From Heliocidaris erythrogramma (taxonomy: Eukaryota > Echinodermata > Echinoidea > Camarodonta > Echinometridae): a stretch of DNA of 64,000 nucleotides. Shown here piece after piece: positions 28,001-40,800 of the stretch (positions are counted from its first letter, which is position 1; the number at the start of each line of letters is the position of its first letter). The notes beneath the pieces were generated by a model. That model searched no databases and had not been told where the DNA came from. It worked only from the letters and a program-made list of their open reading frames with translations. Location: contig CM046870.1 in assembly GCA_025617745.1 (NCBI GenBank), positions 9,302,303 through 9,366,302 of the forward strand, in the 5' to 3' direction. The translations under genes and the position numbers were made by a program.

Positions 28001-31000
28001 AAGCCAGTTCGTAATTAGACATGGTGCAAATGACCCTGAAATGACCCCATTTTGTATGCGCATTTGTTTGGGTGGATGGTCATCATGGTGTGTACAAGAT
28101 GACAGCCTATAAAGGTCAATTGTACTCGGTAGAAATGACCTTTTATCTGCACGTGTGCAAATTTTCTAATTACGAACTGGCTTATTCTGTCGAGTCATTT
28201 GTAAATCAGTGGTTTGCGAAAAGAGTATTATCTGATAACGTGGAGAAGGTTTACGGTTCAGCATGTGGTTAGTCCTGAAAAGGACTATTGAGTAAGAAGA
28301 ATAAAGTGGAGAAAAGTTGAGAGGAGAAGAAAAGGAAAGGCGAGATAGAATTTCAGAGAGTGTAGAAGTAATCTTTCTTGAAAGTGTAAAGTCCTGAAAA
28401 GGACTGTAAACCAGATGGGAAGGCTGAGAGTGAAGAAGATCAGTATTATCAGTATTATCTGATATGACAGCTTGTAGAGACTGCTTGTATGGACTTCTGA
28501 AGTAGAATCAAGTGTGACAATTCTTTAACAATATACTAAACAGTTTTTTCAAGATTATGATGCAAATATCATCTAAAGAGTATGGACAATGTAGATAGAT
28601 TAGGCAGTTGTTGCCTAATTTTGTATTGGCATGCTGAATTGATATTGAAATCAAAGGAGAAGTTGAAAAAGACAGAAGTTAAATATTTCTTTAGCTCACT
28701 TTTCTTTTGTCATTTTGCTTGAAACTAACATAACATGTCTCTTTTTTTCCTTGTATAACACAAATGTTATAATGTCATTTGTGCAACAATTCATCATCAT
28801 ACATCTTAAATTCAGTTTGTTCATTTTTACCTTTATCTACATTCTTAAAGATGTCAAGCTTTGTGTTTTCGTTTAATAGCTCCCTCTATCTGTCGAGCTT
28901 TGCGTTTACATACCACAGAGCATGACTCAGACTCACATGTAGATATACCATGGCCATAAGATCGTCTTCAAGATCTGTTAGTATCGCAGAGCATCCTGTT
29001 CGAAAAAAAAAAGTATATGAGCTGCATTAGTAATAATGAGAATTCAATTTAAAGATCATAGTGATGTCAAAAAAAAAATTATAATGTAAGCAAGTAACTT
29101 TCTTTAGCAAAAGGTGGAAGTGAGGTGATGGAAAATAGACTCCTCTCCCTTATTGTGTAACAGTTTATCCCAAATGGAATTGTGCAGATGAATAATAAAT
29201 AAAAGTTTTTTGATGTGTTTTGTTCGTTACTCTGGTGGACACACACTCGAAAAATAAGCATGTAGGGTAAACAAACTAGGGCCGAAAGTATTTCTTTTTG
29301 ACAAAATTAAAGGCTTATGAATTTTGTGCTCCAAAACTGTATCAGAAAATATAGATTTTGAGCAAAATAGCAAATATCAAATATCAGAGATTATGTTAAA
29401 GATTTTAATTGTGTATGCATACAGATTTACTGGACTGAATATAAGCACACATAGTAACTTTATGAAAACAATGACTTTCCTTTATGTTTTTCCTCTCTTT
29501 TGTCTTACAGACAGTAACATAATATTTTTTAGCAGAATCATCTTTTCTTTTCTTTTCTTTTTAGTTTGTAGGTGTTTTTTTCCTTGTTTCTTTTCTTGTC
29601 TTAATATTTGCTACACTTTACGCATCCTGGCTTCTCATGTATGCAGAGCTACGTGTATGTTTTCTCTCATGTGCGTAATAAATTTGATTACTATAATCCC
29701 TGCCACTCAAAACTTCTCTCTAACAAAATAAATACACATACTTCCAAAAATGAAAATAATAGCCCCTAGCTAATGTTACATTTTCTCCGTTCTATCAGCA
29801 ATTCATTAAACGTACTAACTGCGCTAATTATTTGTTAATTGTCTTCCCTGTTTAAAGCTTACCCTGCAAGAAAAATTGAATTATCAAATAAACAATGGAT
29901 CTTTCTAATTACTAGTAGCGTGTATTGAATTAAGATCGAACTGTGGATCTATCGTTGGTAATATGGTGTGCGCACAGGTGGAACACATTTATTTACTTAC
30001 TTATGTCATTGTTTGTGGTGTAAATTGCCTGACAAGAGGGATTTATCGGATTGCAAAGTATCAGTGCTTAATTGGATGCTAAATCTTCTCTCTGTCGTGT
30101 TATCCATCTCATAATTTTGTCTGAATATGAGATAGCAAGTTCCTAAAGTCCAGTCTGTCAGATTGCTGTGGTCATTTGCAACATTTTACTCATGGTTTGA
30201 AGATTTTTAGTCCTTTATTTCATTTTAATTCCTGTAACTTTGTTTGTGAATGCCTGTATCATAAGGATTCAATTAAATTAATTCTGGTATGTAAAGACAA
30301 AATGTAGCCCTCCATGTGCAAATAGCATTTCCCAAAGTTTTTGGTGTCATTGTTAGAACGGGCCCAAGTACAGGTGTATATTCAATCTTTATTTATTGGC
30401 ACAAATTATTTAAAAATTGCTTCAGATTTTAACATATTTGATACAGGTTTAAAAGCACATAGGTGTACTTCCAGGTAGTTTAATCAATTTATTGACATTG
30501 CAAAGTATTTGACCTTAATTAGCTGACAGTGTATTGAGCTTCATGTATCAGAATATCTACAGATGTACATGGGGGAAGGAATTGAGAGAGGTAGAGAGAG
30601 GGGCGGGAAAGGGGGATGGTACACGTGAACGGATGAAAAGAGGGAAGAGAGGTGGGGAGTGTGGTTATGTACTTTTCCTGTTATGTTGCTCACATTTATA
30701 ACTGACTTTGTTCCAAAAGAAGACAATGACAGAACGCGGAGCACGCTGCCAATGGCATTGTGGTAGAAAACCCCCTGTGACTTGCAAAATCCCTAAGCCG
30801 CTAATTCAATTGCCATCCAGTTGGATGGAAGAATTAATTAATATATTTAATTGAGTGCTCAGAGGCTTGATGCATTTAAACACAAAGCGACGGGAACTCA
30901 AAGGATATTGCATAATATGCTCTAAATATCCTGTTTGGTGGAAATAATAGAAGCCATTATTGCCCAGGAGCTAATTGAGAAGTCATGTTCGCGCTGTTAC

Positions 31001-31046
31001 TGATTAAAGAGTTCCCCTTTTTGGCCCAGAGGGGCACATTAACCAC

Positions 31047-31089
<43 letters not shown>

Positions 31090-34000
31090 ATTAATGTACT
31101 CTTGCAATACTGGCTGTCTTGTTGGAGGCCTGGCCTGGGGTATGACAAGGCATATTAAGAATTATTTTTGCAAACAGTTTATGAATTAGAATGAGTAGAG
31201 GAATGGATAATTTAAAACACAAGATTTTTATTGACAGGTAAATTCAATTACGGCAGCTGAAAACTGACAGCACACTTGAACATGGTTCATGTTAGGATCG
31301 ACGGAGAAGAAAGGGAGGCTGTAGGAATATAGATGACTGAAATGATGTCATTTAAGGCCACGGAATGACTCAGAGAAACTTTTTGCCAAATTGTCACTAA
31401 TGAATGTATGATAAGGTAGTTGTGGTTTTCTGTTTCACGTTAAATTGCCATGGTGCAATATTCATGAAAACTAATGAATCATTGTTTCATTTATGTTTGG
31501 CTATTTATATTTTGATAAATCATAGATGGTCAAATTTGGTTTATGAAAAAGTATTGTGGATATTCAAACCACTAGCACTTGTCTAGTACTTCCTTGATAA
31601 AACAAACAAAACAAACACTTTGAAACAAACTGTTGAATGAATAATTAATAAAATGAATGCATGTCTGTAATCTGGGTAGTGGTAACAGTCATATCATTCT
31701 ATTTCATTTCCATTATTCATACCATTCTATTTCATTTCCATCATTTCCATTATTCTATTTCTGACAGAAGCAAAGAAAACATAGTTCACTGTCCATTCGT
31801 AGCGATTACTTTCAAAGATACTTGCTTCCAGAGACACAGTTAATTAGGCCGACTTGGTTTCAGTTCGTAGCAATGTAAGGCACATGTTGTTTTGTTGGGC
31901 AAGCATACAACAAAAGGATATATGCCATACTGCTATAGCCTCTGTAACTGAATTGTCCAAACTATGTGTAATATAGACGTCTCCAATTGAAAGATGAAGT
32001 ATCCTCTCCGTCAAGTTGCTCTCGGTGATCCAACATGGCTTTATTTTTGTCAAAGATGTAGCATTAGGGTTAGGGTTGTGATTGGGATTATATTACTTTC
32101 AAGTTTAGGGTTAGGGTTAGGTGTAGTGTTAAGTCCTGAGTTGGAGTTCAGAAGTTAGTTTAGTATTAGAAGTTACCGCGGAGCGTGTGTCATCAGAGAA
32201 CGGTTGCTCTCTGACAAGTGGCTTCAGTCGAAAGTTGCATAAAGTTCAATGTTCTCTTGTCCTGGGACGTGAGCGTGTCTTTCCCCTTCATGGGAGCGAT
32301 CGTTAACCCTGAGGGGGGCAGACCTTCACTCTCTCGACTCGTCCTCATTAGCCTGAGTTTTCGAAATAGCCTGCTATTTCTGATCTGGTGATATTGGCCC
32401 ATCAGAACTGTCTCATTCACAGTGAAGACACAAATAGGTGGCTATTTCATCATTCTTGGGATTTTAAGCTCAAGCTGTTACCCCAAGCAAACTAGGGCTT
32501 GCTCATGAAAGAGCCTGCTATATTGCCCGTTAGCGAGCCAGCTAACTGTTGAAGACTCATTCAGACAATGAGATGCTCTGTAGCTCAAAACTAATTCCTT
32601 AAGAGAGTTGGCATTGCTTGACTGTGGCTAGTGAAAAAGGGAACTTCAAACTCGTACTTCTTGCTTGAGAAGCACTGCGTGGTCTAATGTTTCAAGTTAA
32701 AGCTTGTTAGGGCTAATGGAAGAAGCGCCCTCATAGGTCATGGCATATGTTTTGTTGTCTTTTGGAGTCTTCAGAAAAAAAGTGTAATTGATTTCTCCAA
32801 GAGGGGCATGAAGTGGAAGAAAAGGATGAGGAAAGATGATGGTAAACCTCTAGTCTTGGAATATCAACTTGGAGTTGTTCTTAAAGTAAAGCTCTAGTCG
32901 GTAAGCTTAACCTGACTGTTACCGTTTATGCAGATGTAAAGTACATGTATATAAACCAAGAGACAATTTGGAATTTGGGGAACAATTAAAGATTGTTACA
33001 CAACAAAAGAATATGACACATGCTGCTACTATAGCCTCTTTAACCAAGTTGTCGTAACTCTGTGTATCGATGACTTTCAATGGAAAATACGTACAGGCAA
33101 CATTTTCTTCAGGAAATGTTTCATCATTAAATAAGGATTGGGTTGTGATTAGGTTTGATAATGGGTTTAAGGTTAGGGTTAGAGTAGATGTAGATTTGGG
33201 TGGAGGATTGAGGTTACGATATATGACGAAGGGGTCTAGGTAACAAGACTACTCCCTCCAAGGCACAGATGCAGCGGCTATGTAGAGCCATCTAATAGAG
33301 GCTTAATTGAGCGGTGCAGCCGCAGGAGCAGTGGGAAAGGAGTATGTGTATGTCTGTCGCTATGTTTGGTAGCCCGTGTCGAGCTCAGGTGTGTCACCAA
33401 TTTGAGGCAGTGTCGGTCCCAGTCTCAGAGGTTACAGACCCTCTCCTTCTTTGTGTGGCTGCTCTATTCAAAGGTAGAAAAGAGAATCATTAAATTGGGT
33501 CTACCGGTAACTCTCTGGTTCCGATAGTTGTGTTCACATGTGAGATTAGCATTCTTTTGATTCTCAATGAACGCCATATGAGTTTATACTCAAGCATGCA
33601 GACAAACACAGAACCTTGTCCTCTGTGGGTGTGTCAGGAGACATAGTTTGATTTTTCTATGATGGTGATTCTATGTGCAAAGTGACAACATATAACTAAA
33701 AATTGAATTCAAAAGTCTTATTATAAAATTTCTATTCAAGATATCCATTGAAAATAAATTGCCATAGAATGATAGATTTAAAGCTATTTTGCTTCCACTG
33801 CATTATAATTTTGACGATGACGTAAACTGACCAAAATATCACAGAATTCACGATTTTGAAGATAAAACAGCAACGGCACGTAAACATCTTTCTTTGCATC
33901 GGCAAAAATAGCTGTTGGTAAAAATAGTCTGTGGTAACATATATTCCTTCCCAGTCTTGGCTTGAGGGAAGGTCATGTGACCATTCAATCCCAACCACCT

Positions 34001-34802
34001 GGGTGCTCCAGGATAAGAGAAGTCATCTGGGTGTGGGGTTGCCATGACAACCAGACCGCATCTTGTCATGGATGTCATGCTGTTTGTAGGAAGCTCTTTG
34101 TTCTGTCATGGAGACGCACCTCAAGTCTAGGATCATCAAAGTTTTTCATTCATTCAAGACATATTTTGTAATATACTGTACCTGTTCAATGGGTTGGATA
34201 GGTATTAATTTTGCAAGTTTAGCAATTGATGGGTTAAACAATTAATGGCCATACTTGTCTATGAAGAGGATTTTGTAGAGTCTGTTGTGTCATTTTTTCA
34301 TCATTCATTAATGTAATATTGCACCATCTCTTTGTACTTGGTGATAAGTTTTCAGTCATGCAATCAGATGATTTATGAGCAATATCAATCAGTGTTTCCT
34401 CTTCCCTATATCATTTTTTTTTCTTTTAATAAGTTGATCAACATTCTTGACCTTTTTTCCATCCATCAGACTCATGTTTACCTTAAATAGTTCAGTATGC
34501 CATGTGATGTGCATACTGATCACCTCCTATTGGTGATTTTCCTGAATAGTGAGAAGAGCATTGAAAATATTGAAAAATATATGTATTTGTAGGCCTACAT
34601 GTATATGTCATCCCCTTTTTAATAGAAAAGTGTCATCTTTTAGTTATGACTCGGAAGGCGGAAGATGAGAAGAGTTCAAGGATAATGCGAGGTCATTGTC
34701 ATGAGGATTTTACCCTCCGATCTCCCTCTCTTTCTCTCTGAAACTCTTGAACTCTTTCTCTTTCTCTTTCTCTTTTTTTTCTCTTTTTTGTATTTATCTA
34801 TC

Positions 34803-34833
<31 letters not shown>

Positions 34834-37800
34834 TTTTAACCCTTTTTAATGACCAGCAACTTTTAATTTTTTTCTCAATCTATTCTATTTTATTCTTGGT
34901 CTTCTTTAGATGCATATTTTTTCACTTTTTCAGCTTTTTCAGTGTAGTCTAGAAAAAAGACACATATGTACCTCACAGCAGACTACACATTGGGAGCATT
35001 CTATTACGCATTATTCATGTAGGTATGGTCAAATATAACTGCATTGTGCTAATGCAATATTTCTTTGTATCATTTTCTTGTTTCCATAGTGATGGCGTTG
35101 GCCGTACAGGGACGTACTGTCTGCTGGACCTGGTACTGACCAGGATGCTAAAGGGGGTCAAGGAACTGGACATTGCCGCCACTCTGGAGCACATCAGAGA
35201 CCAACGTCCAGGCATGGTCCAGACCCAGGTACGAAATGAACCAGTTAACTACTGAATTCTCTAATTTCCATAGGCTTAATACAGGGACCATCCATTTCCC
35301 GTAGACAATGGGTTAACCAGTCCGTCGGATAGGACTCAAAGTCCCAGGTCCTGTGGTTACTGCAGCTACATGTGTCGTTTAGCGAAACCTATTCGCGACT
35401 TGAACTGCGTCGAGAAAGGGATGAGAATTGATGTTGAATACAGATCTCATATCAATTTCATTAAATTGTTAAATCGTTGTTTACTTGATTTCTACAAATA
35501 ACGAAATCAAAACAACCGAAATAGTCAGATGAGCCAGCTGCTATTACAATAAATCACTGAAAGTTATCCCAAATGCAACGCGGATGTTTTTTTTCTACCT
35601 TAACCTATACTAGCAATTCGAAGACTTACCTGAAAATAAACTTTCATTAGTCACTGAGTCACATCAGTTCCTTGTTCCACGTTGTTTAGGGCTTTTAATA
35701 TCTTCTTGGGCAACAACCCCCATAACACATGTACCTGATTTTGCTTCAGGAAGAAAAAGATGGCTAATTTTAGTCAAAATTCTTTGTACGACATTTAAGT
35801 TCTTGGGCGGGATTTGCCTCCCACGACATGAAAGCGGTGAAAATTAACATAAACTAGTTCTTTCTAGCACTGACCCATATCAGATAGCCGACATGAGGTG
35901 AAAGAAAGCAACATAAATTGGCCCTCGGGTTTAGTGCAACATTCATCGAAACTCACTTTTAATGAATGATTGTTGAGATAACTGCAGTTGTGTATCTACA
36001 AGATCTTATCAGGTGTGGATGCAGCCACAGTGTCTCCTGCTTTCTATGTAAGAAAATAACAAAAACGATTGAAGGCGGTCCTTTACTCTCGGTTCTGCCG
36101 CCCACTCTGTCGCGAAAGAAAATTCTAGCTATTTTTTGAAGATGCAGCTGCATTCTGGTAGTGCGATTGCTTTGTGAAAGAAATCTAAAAGTTTTTGCAA
36201 AAATTTGCTTATGTACTGCACAAGGATAAGTGTGCATTGTGACATTTTGGAATCATCAAAGTGATAAAAGACTTACTCAATCTTGCTGCAAAATCGCAAA
36301 ACTCTGACAATCAGGAACTTTCCACATCCATTCTTTTCACCAAAATGTCAGTTTAACGAAGTTGAGCAGTCATTCATTGATCATTTTTCATCAGTCTCAC
36401 CCCAAAATCAATCCATCTGCTGTGAATCACCCTCACTTGAAATTTGCGAAGAGGGAAATTATGAGATGCATGTTCCTTCACGCCCTTTTCCTCGTCTTCT
36501 CTCCAGATTTGGTTCCTATATCAGACAGAGATGTGATAAATTGAGGATGTTTTTTCAAGTCTTTGATTACAGAGCCTGATAATATTTTATCTCAAATCCG
36601 CTGGAAACACATATCAAATTAAAATGAAATCATACCTGATGGGTAAAATTTATCATTATTATTGGAAGTGCACCATTGTCAACATCTGTAAATAGTTTTT
36701 CTCACACCATGGATTTATTTTTGACCGTTTTTTGCCCAGCATTATGGCATCTTATAGACTGGACTTTACATTCCTAATAACAGTTATCAGCTAAGACATT
36801 CTTTTGGAACCTGCTATTACTCATGGATTTGACAAATGATTTGACAAATAAAAGAAGACCCTTATACCAGGGCTCAAAACCACCAGGTCCCATTTGCACG
36901 TGGGCCCCCAAAATTATAACACCAGACCCTCATAATTTTAAAATTTGAGGAGGGTTCCAAATCTACAGTCTATAGACTCCCTGTGAAAGGTTTTGAGCCA
37001 TGCCTAATATTTACTGCAATAAATCATATATACCTACCTATTATGCCTGTAGTCTTGACTACGGGACCCCTTCGAGAATTTAACACACATGAGTCACAAT
37101 ATTGTGCGCACCCCCCGTAATCCTATTGTCCCCTTCGCCACTCACGCGCGTCAACACGCTACGGCCATCTTCCTCTTTCTTGCTCGCCCCCGACGAGTTA
37201 GGACGTATTGTCACAGCGCTCCTGAAATCAGGTCGTATAGTATCTTTTTGGTGCGCTTTTTCACATAGTTAAAGCACTTTTAGGTACCTATATTCGTTTA
37301 GATTATAGTACTTTGTGTTTTTTTAGTCACTCTTGCCGATTGCAAGGGATTTTTTGATTCCCTTTCTTGGCATTTATTTTTCTCTTTCACGGTCAGCCCC
37401 ACGTAGATATTTCTGTGTTTGCGGGTGTTTCCGTTTGTCACCGAGCCTTCGGGTTCGGTGTTTGTTCTTACGGTTTTTAGGCTGTGAAAATTTCTTTAGT
37501 GCGTATCTCCCAAATAAACTTTAGTTTTATTTACTGCATGCAGTTGAAGTATTTCTTATTTTGAAAAGTATACTTTATTGTCTGTTTTATTGCAGTGGTA
37601 TGAATTCGGAAGAAGAAGCAGCTGGGTCAAGGAGACCTGCTTCTTCCGAAGAGTTGTCTAGCAAGACGACTCGGCCTTCCAGAACTTCCCCGAGTACAGC
37701 GGTACGCGGGGGAGGGAGGAGGGCTGAAGGTAAGTTGCCTAGTGGTGTTCCCTTGCAGAGTTTGCCAGTTTCGGAGCTTGCGGCTTCGGGACGGGTGGCG

Positions 37801-40800
37801 TTAACTGAATCGGGATTGTCAACTCCGAAGCCTGTGGTTTCGGGGTGGGTGACGTCAGATTCTAGTGGTTTGGATATCTCGAATCCAATCCCCCGGTCGC
37901 TGAGACCAGAGGGGGGGGCTGTTGTTTCCCGTACGGTAGCGTTCACTCGCTCTGATCCGTTAGGGGAGACGCGCCCCACTACTGCAGGGCAACCCACGGG
38001 CTTAGTCCATGTTGGTCTGGGTTCTCAAACCCTAGCCCCCGGCAAACGCCATATGGGGAACGAGTACTTTCTGGGCTGTCTCAGTTGCCAGCTAATGGGA
38101 ATGCTCGAGCTAACAATGTTGGTCTGGGTTCACAAACCCTAGCCCCCGGCTAACGCCATATGGGGGAACGAGTACTTTCTGGGCTGTCTCAGTTGCCAGC
38201 TGATGGGAATGCTCGAGCTAACAATTATGGACGCTCTTCGGAGCAACAGGTGTTTTCACCCGAGTGCGTGACTACTAGTGCTCCCCTATTGCCGCTTTCG
38301 AGCGGTCCAATAGTGGGTTCACATGCCTTTAGTAGTCATCGGGCACATACCGAGTCATCTCGGTCTGCCCACGCACTGGGAGCTTTTAGCTCCCAACCCA
38401 TGGCTACTGCATCCTCTTGCTTAGCCAATATGGGTGATTTGGGCGATTCTCTAGGCTTACGCCATGAGCGCTCCAATCCCTTTTTGGGAAGTGAACGTCC
38501 CTCCGCGGAGGGATCGGTTTTCACCTGAGTGCGTGACTACTAGTGCTCCCCTATTGCCGCTTTCGAGCGGTCCAATAGTGGGTTCACATGCCTTTAGTAG
38601 TCATCGGGCACATACCGAGTCATCTCGGTCTGCCCACGCACTGGGAGCTTTTAGCTCCCAACCCATGGCTACTGCATCCTCTTGCTTAGCCAATATGGGT
38701 GATTTGGGCGATTCTCTAGGCTTACGCCATGAGCGCTCCAATCCCTTTTTGGGAAGTGAACGTCCCTCCGCGGAGGGATCGGTTCGTGTTTCCGAAGTGG
38801 CTTCGGAGATCCGAATGAATCCGATTAAGCGTTCTAACAAAAGGGTTTCGGCTACGACTCTTGTCGAGCCAGCCAAGATAAAGGCCAAGAAGAAGGCAAA
38901 AAGTGGCAAGGCTTTGCCGGCCTCTTGCCCGTCTGGCCTGGCTAACCCAGCTAGCTCCTCTCAAGCTGACATGTTCAGCATGATGCGGGCTTTTGCTCAG
39001 AATCAGGGTTGGTCCTTTGTACCGGCTACTTCAACCCTGACTTCTGTCCCTATTCAGGGGTCTGACTTTGAGACTAATCAACCTTTTGTGTTTGATTCCT
39101 CTTTGTCTGAGACTGATTCGCATGTGCCTCCTACTCCCGCGGCCCTTGGGGCTCCGCCGGGCGAGGAGACTGTTGGTGAGCCATGCGGGGACCCGCCTGC
39201 GGAGGCCTTTGTTAACGTTCCTTTGTCTCTTTCCACTCGGGTGGAACCAGATTTGGATGCGTCCTCTCAAGCTTCGGTTCCCGAATCGCTTGGGCTGGCG
39301 GAGTCTCAATCGCTCAATCTCTGTGGAGTGGAAGCGATTGTTTTGTTGTCCAAATATCGCCCTGAAGTTCAGTCAACCCGCGCGCAGGGTTCGACTTCGC
39401 GTTGGTTTAAGCAGCGGGATTTCTGCTGAGTCTGGGCGCCTTGGCGTCCGGCCCATGGCTGTTGCATCTCCTTGCTCGGCCGATATGGGTAATTGGTGCG
39501 CGTCTTTGGGTTCAATACCCTCAGCGCACTTCTCCCATAAAGGGAGGTGAGCGTCCCTCAGTGGAGGGTTCGGTTCGTGTTCCCGAAGGGCTTCGGGGAT
39601 CCGAACGAAACCGGATAAACGCTCTGAAAAGCGGGTTTCGACTTAGGCTCTCTTTTTGGGCCAATCAGAAGCCTAGGGAAGGGGCTATAAGAGGCAAGGC
39701 TTTGCCTGCCTCTTGCCCATCGGGTTTAGCTAACCCTTCGGTCTCTCAAGCTGAGATGTTCAGTGTGAGATGGGCTTTGCCCAGACTCAGGGTTGGTTCC
39801 TTGTACCAGGATTCACATCCCCTGCTCTTGTCCCTTTTTTGGGTCGGACATCGAGACTAATTAGCCTTTTATGGTTTATTCTTCTTTGTCTGTGATGAGA
39901 TCACATGAGCCTCCTAGTCTCGCAGCCTCGGGGCTCCGTCGGGTGAGGAGGCTTATGGCGGTTCATGCGTGAATCCGACCGTTTCGGCCTTTGTTCGTGA
40001 TTCTTTGTCACGATCATTTCAGGCGGATCCAGTTTTGGAAGCGGCCTCTCAAGCTTCGGTCTCCGAATCGCTGGGGCAGGCAGAGCCTTAGTTGCTCTCC
40101 CTTTGTGGGGTAGAAGCGATTGCTTTGTTCTAAACTTTCCCTGACTTGTTGTCAACCCGCGCGCAGGGTTCGACTTTGCTTGGGTTCAGGCAGCGGGCGG
40201 ACGAGACGGATTCTTCATAGATCTGTCCGCCCCGCTCCCCGGAGGTGCTATAGGAACTTGGACACCTCACAGGCTGTCCTTTTTCCCTTTCTCCGACTTT
40301 TGTTATTCCCAGGCGCTCGGGAAAACTTCGTTTGATACTGAACCTAAAGAGGATAAACAAATTTTATTCCTCCGGTTCATTTTCGTATGGAGACTCTTGC
40401 CTCCATTCTTCCGTTGATCAAAAGGGAAGACTACGCGGTCTCGATAGATCTCAAGGACGCGTACTTTCACATTCCCATTCATCGCGCATCTCGCGATCTT
40501 CTGGGGTTCTCCTTCCTCTCGGAGACTTACCGGTTTCGGGCTCTTCCCTTCGGGCTGCGCCCGCCCCTCGGGTTTTTACTCAAGTTGTAGCGGTGCTAGC
40601 GGCCTTTCTGAGGCGTCGCGGCCTGCGGTTGTTTTGTTACCTGGACGATTGGCTTCTCCTTGCGGAGTCGCGCGATCGTTTGTTGGACGAGACTCGTTGC
40701 TAGTCTCTCTTACTCAAGACTTAGGTTTCCTAATAAATTGGGAAAAGTCAGAGTTAGTCCCCACTCGCAGCCCAGTTTTTCTGGGGGCGGTGTTAGACAT

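Larger units (their letters stand above)
23988..35089. other. 11.1-kb intron that splits the PTP signature motif
   Basis: It separates HC from S-DGVGRTG in phase 2. It holds short TTAA elements (24001-24079, 27484-27564), a 24-base direct repeat around 24305-24360, MITEs at 26227-26618, 27167-27417 and 27998-28186, a 39-base poly-C run at 31048-31086, and TTAGGG-rich repeats near 32.1 and 33.2 kb. From 28.2 to 30.7 kb I recognise nothing. No coding exon is required by the flanking phases. Confidence 0.75.
37600..40200 (+). pseudogene. DIRS ORF1 (gag-like), frameshifted and internally duplicated
   Basis: A likely start ATG at 37600 opens [20 protein letters not shown]. The frame is Ser/Pro/Gly-rich, as in DIRS ORF1 products, with no recognisable domain. 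It breaks after about 180 codons at the first unit of a 107-base tandem repeat, where a run of four G faces five in the second unit. It is then carried by other frames (38160-38528, 38464-39429, 39441-39860). A 265-base unit is repeated almost exactly at 38252-38782; 265 is not a multiple of three, so it shifts frame. The block 38640-39420 recurs in diverged form at about 39440-40200. A Lys-rich stretch ([20 protein letters not shown]) is a possible nucleic-acid-binding part. Confidence 0.75.

Noticed and set aside
30957..31148. Minus-strand frame with a glycine run
   Set aside because: The glycines come only from the poly-C homopolymer.
37587..37997. 136-codon minus-strand open frame in the DIRS element
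   Set aside because: It is the antisense shadow of ORF1, in GC-richer sequence with few stops, and has no domain.
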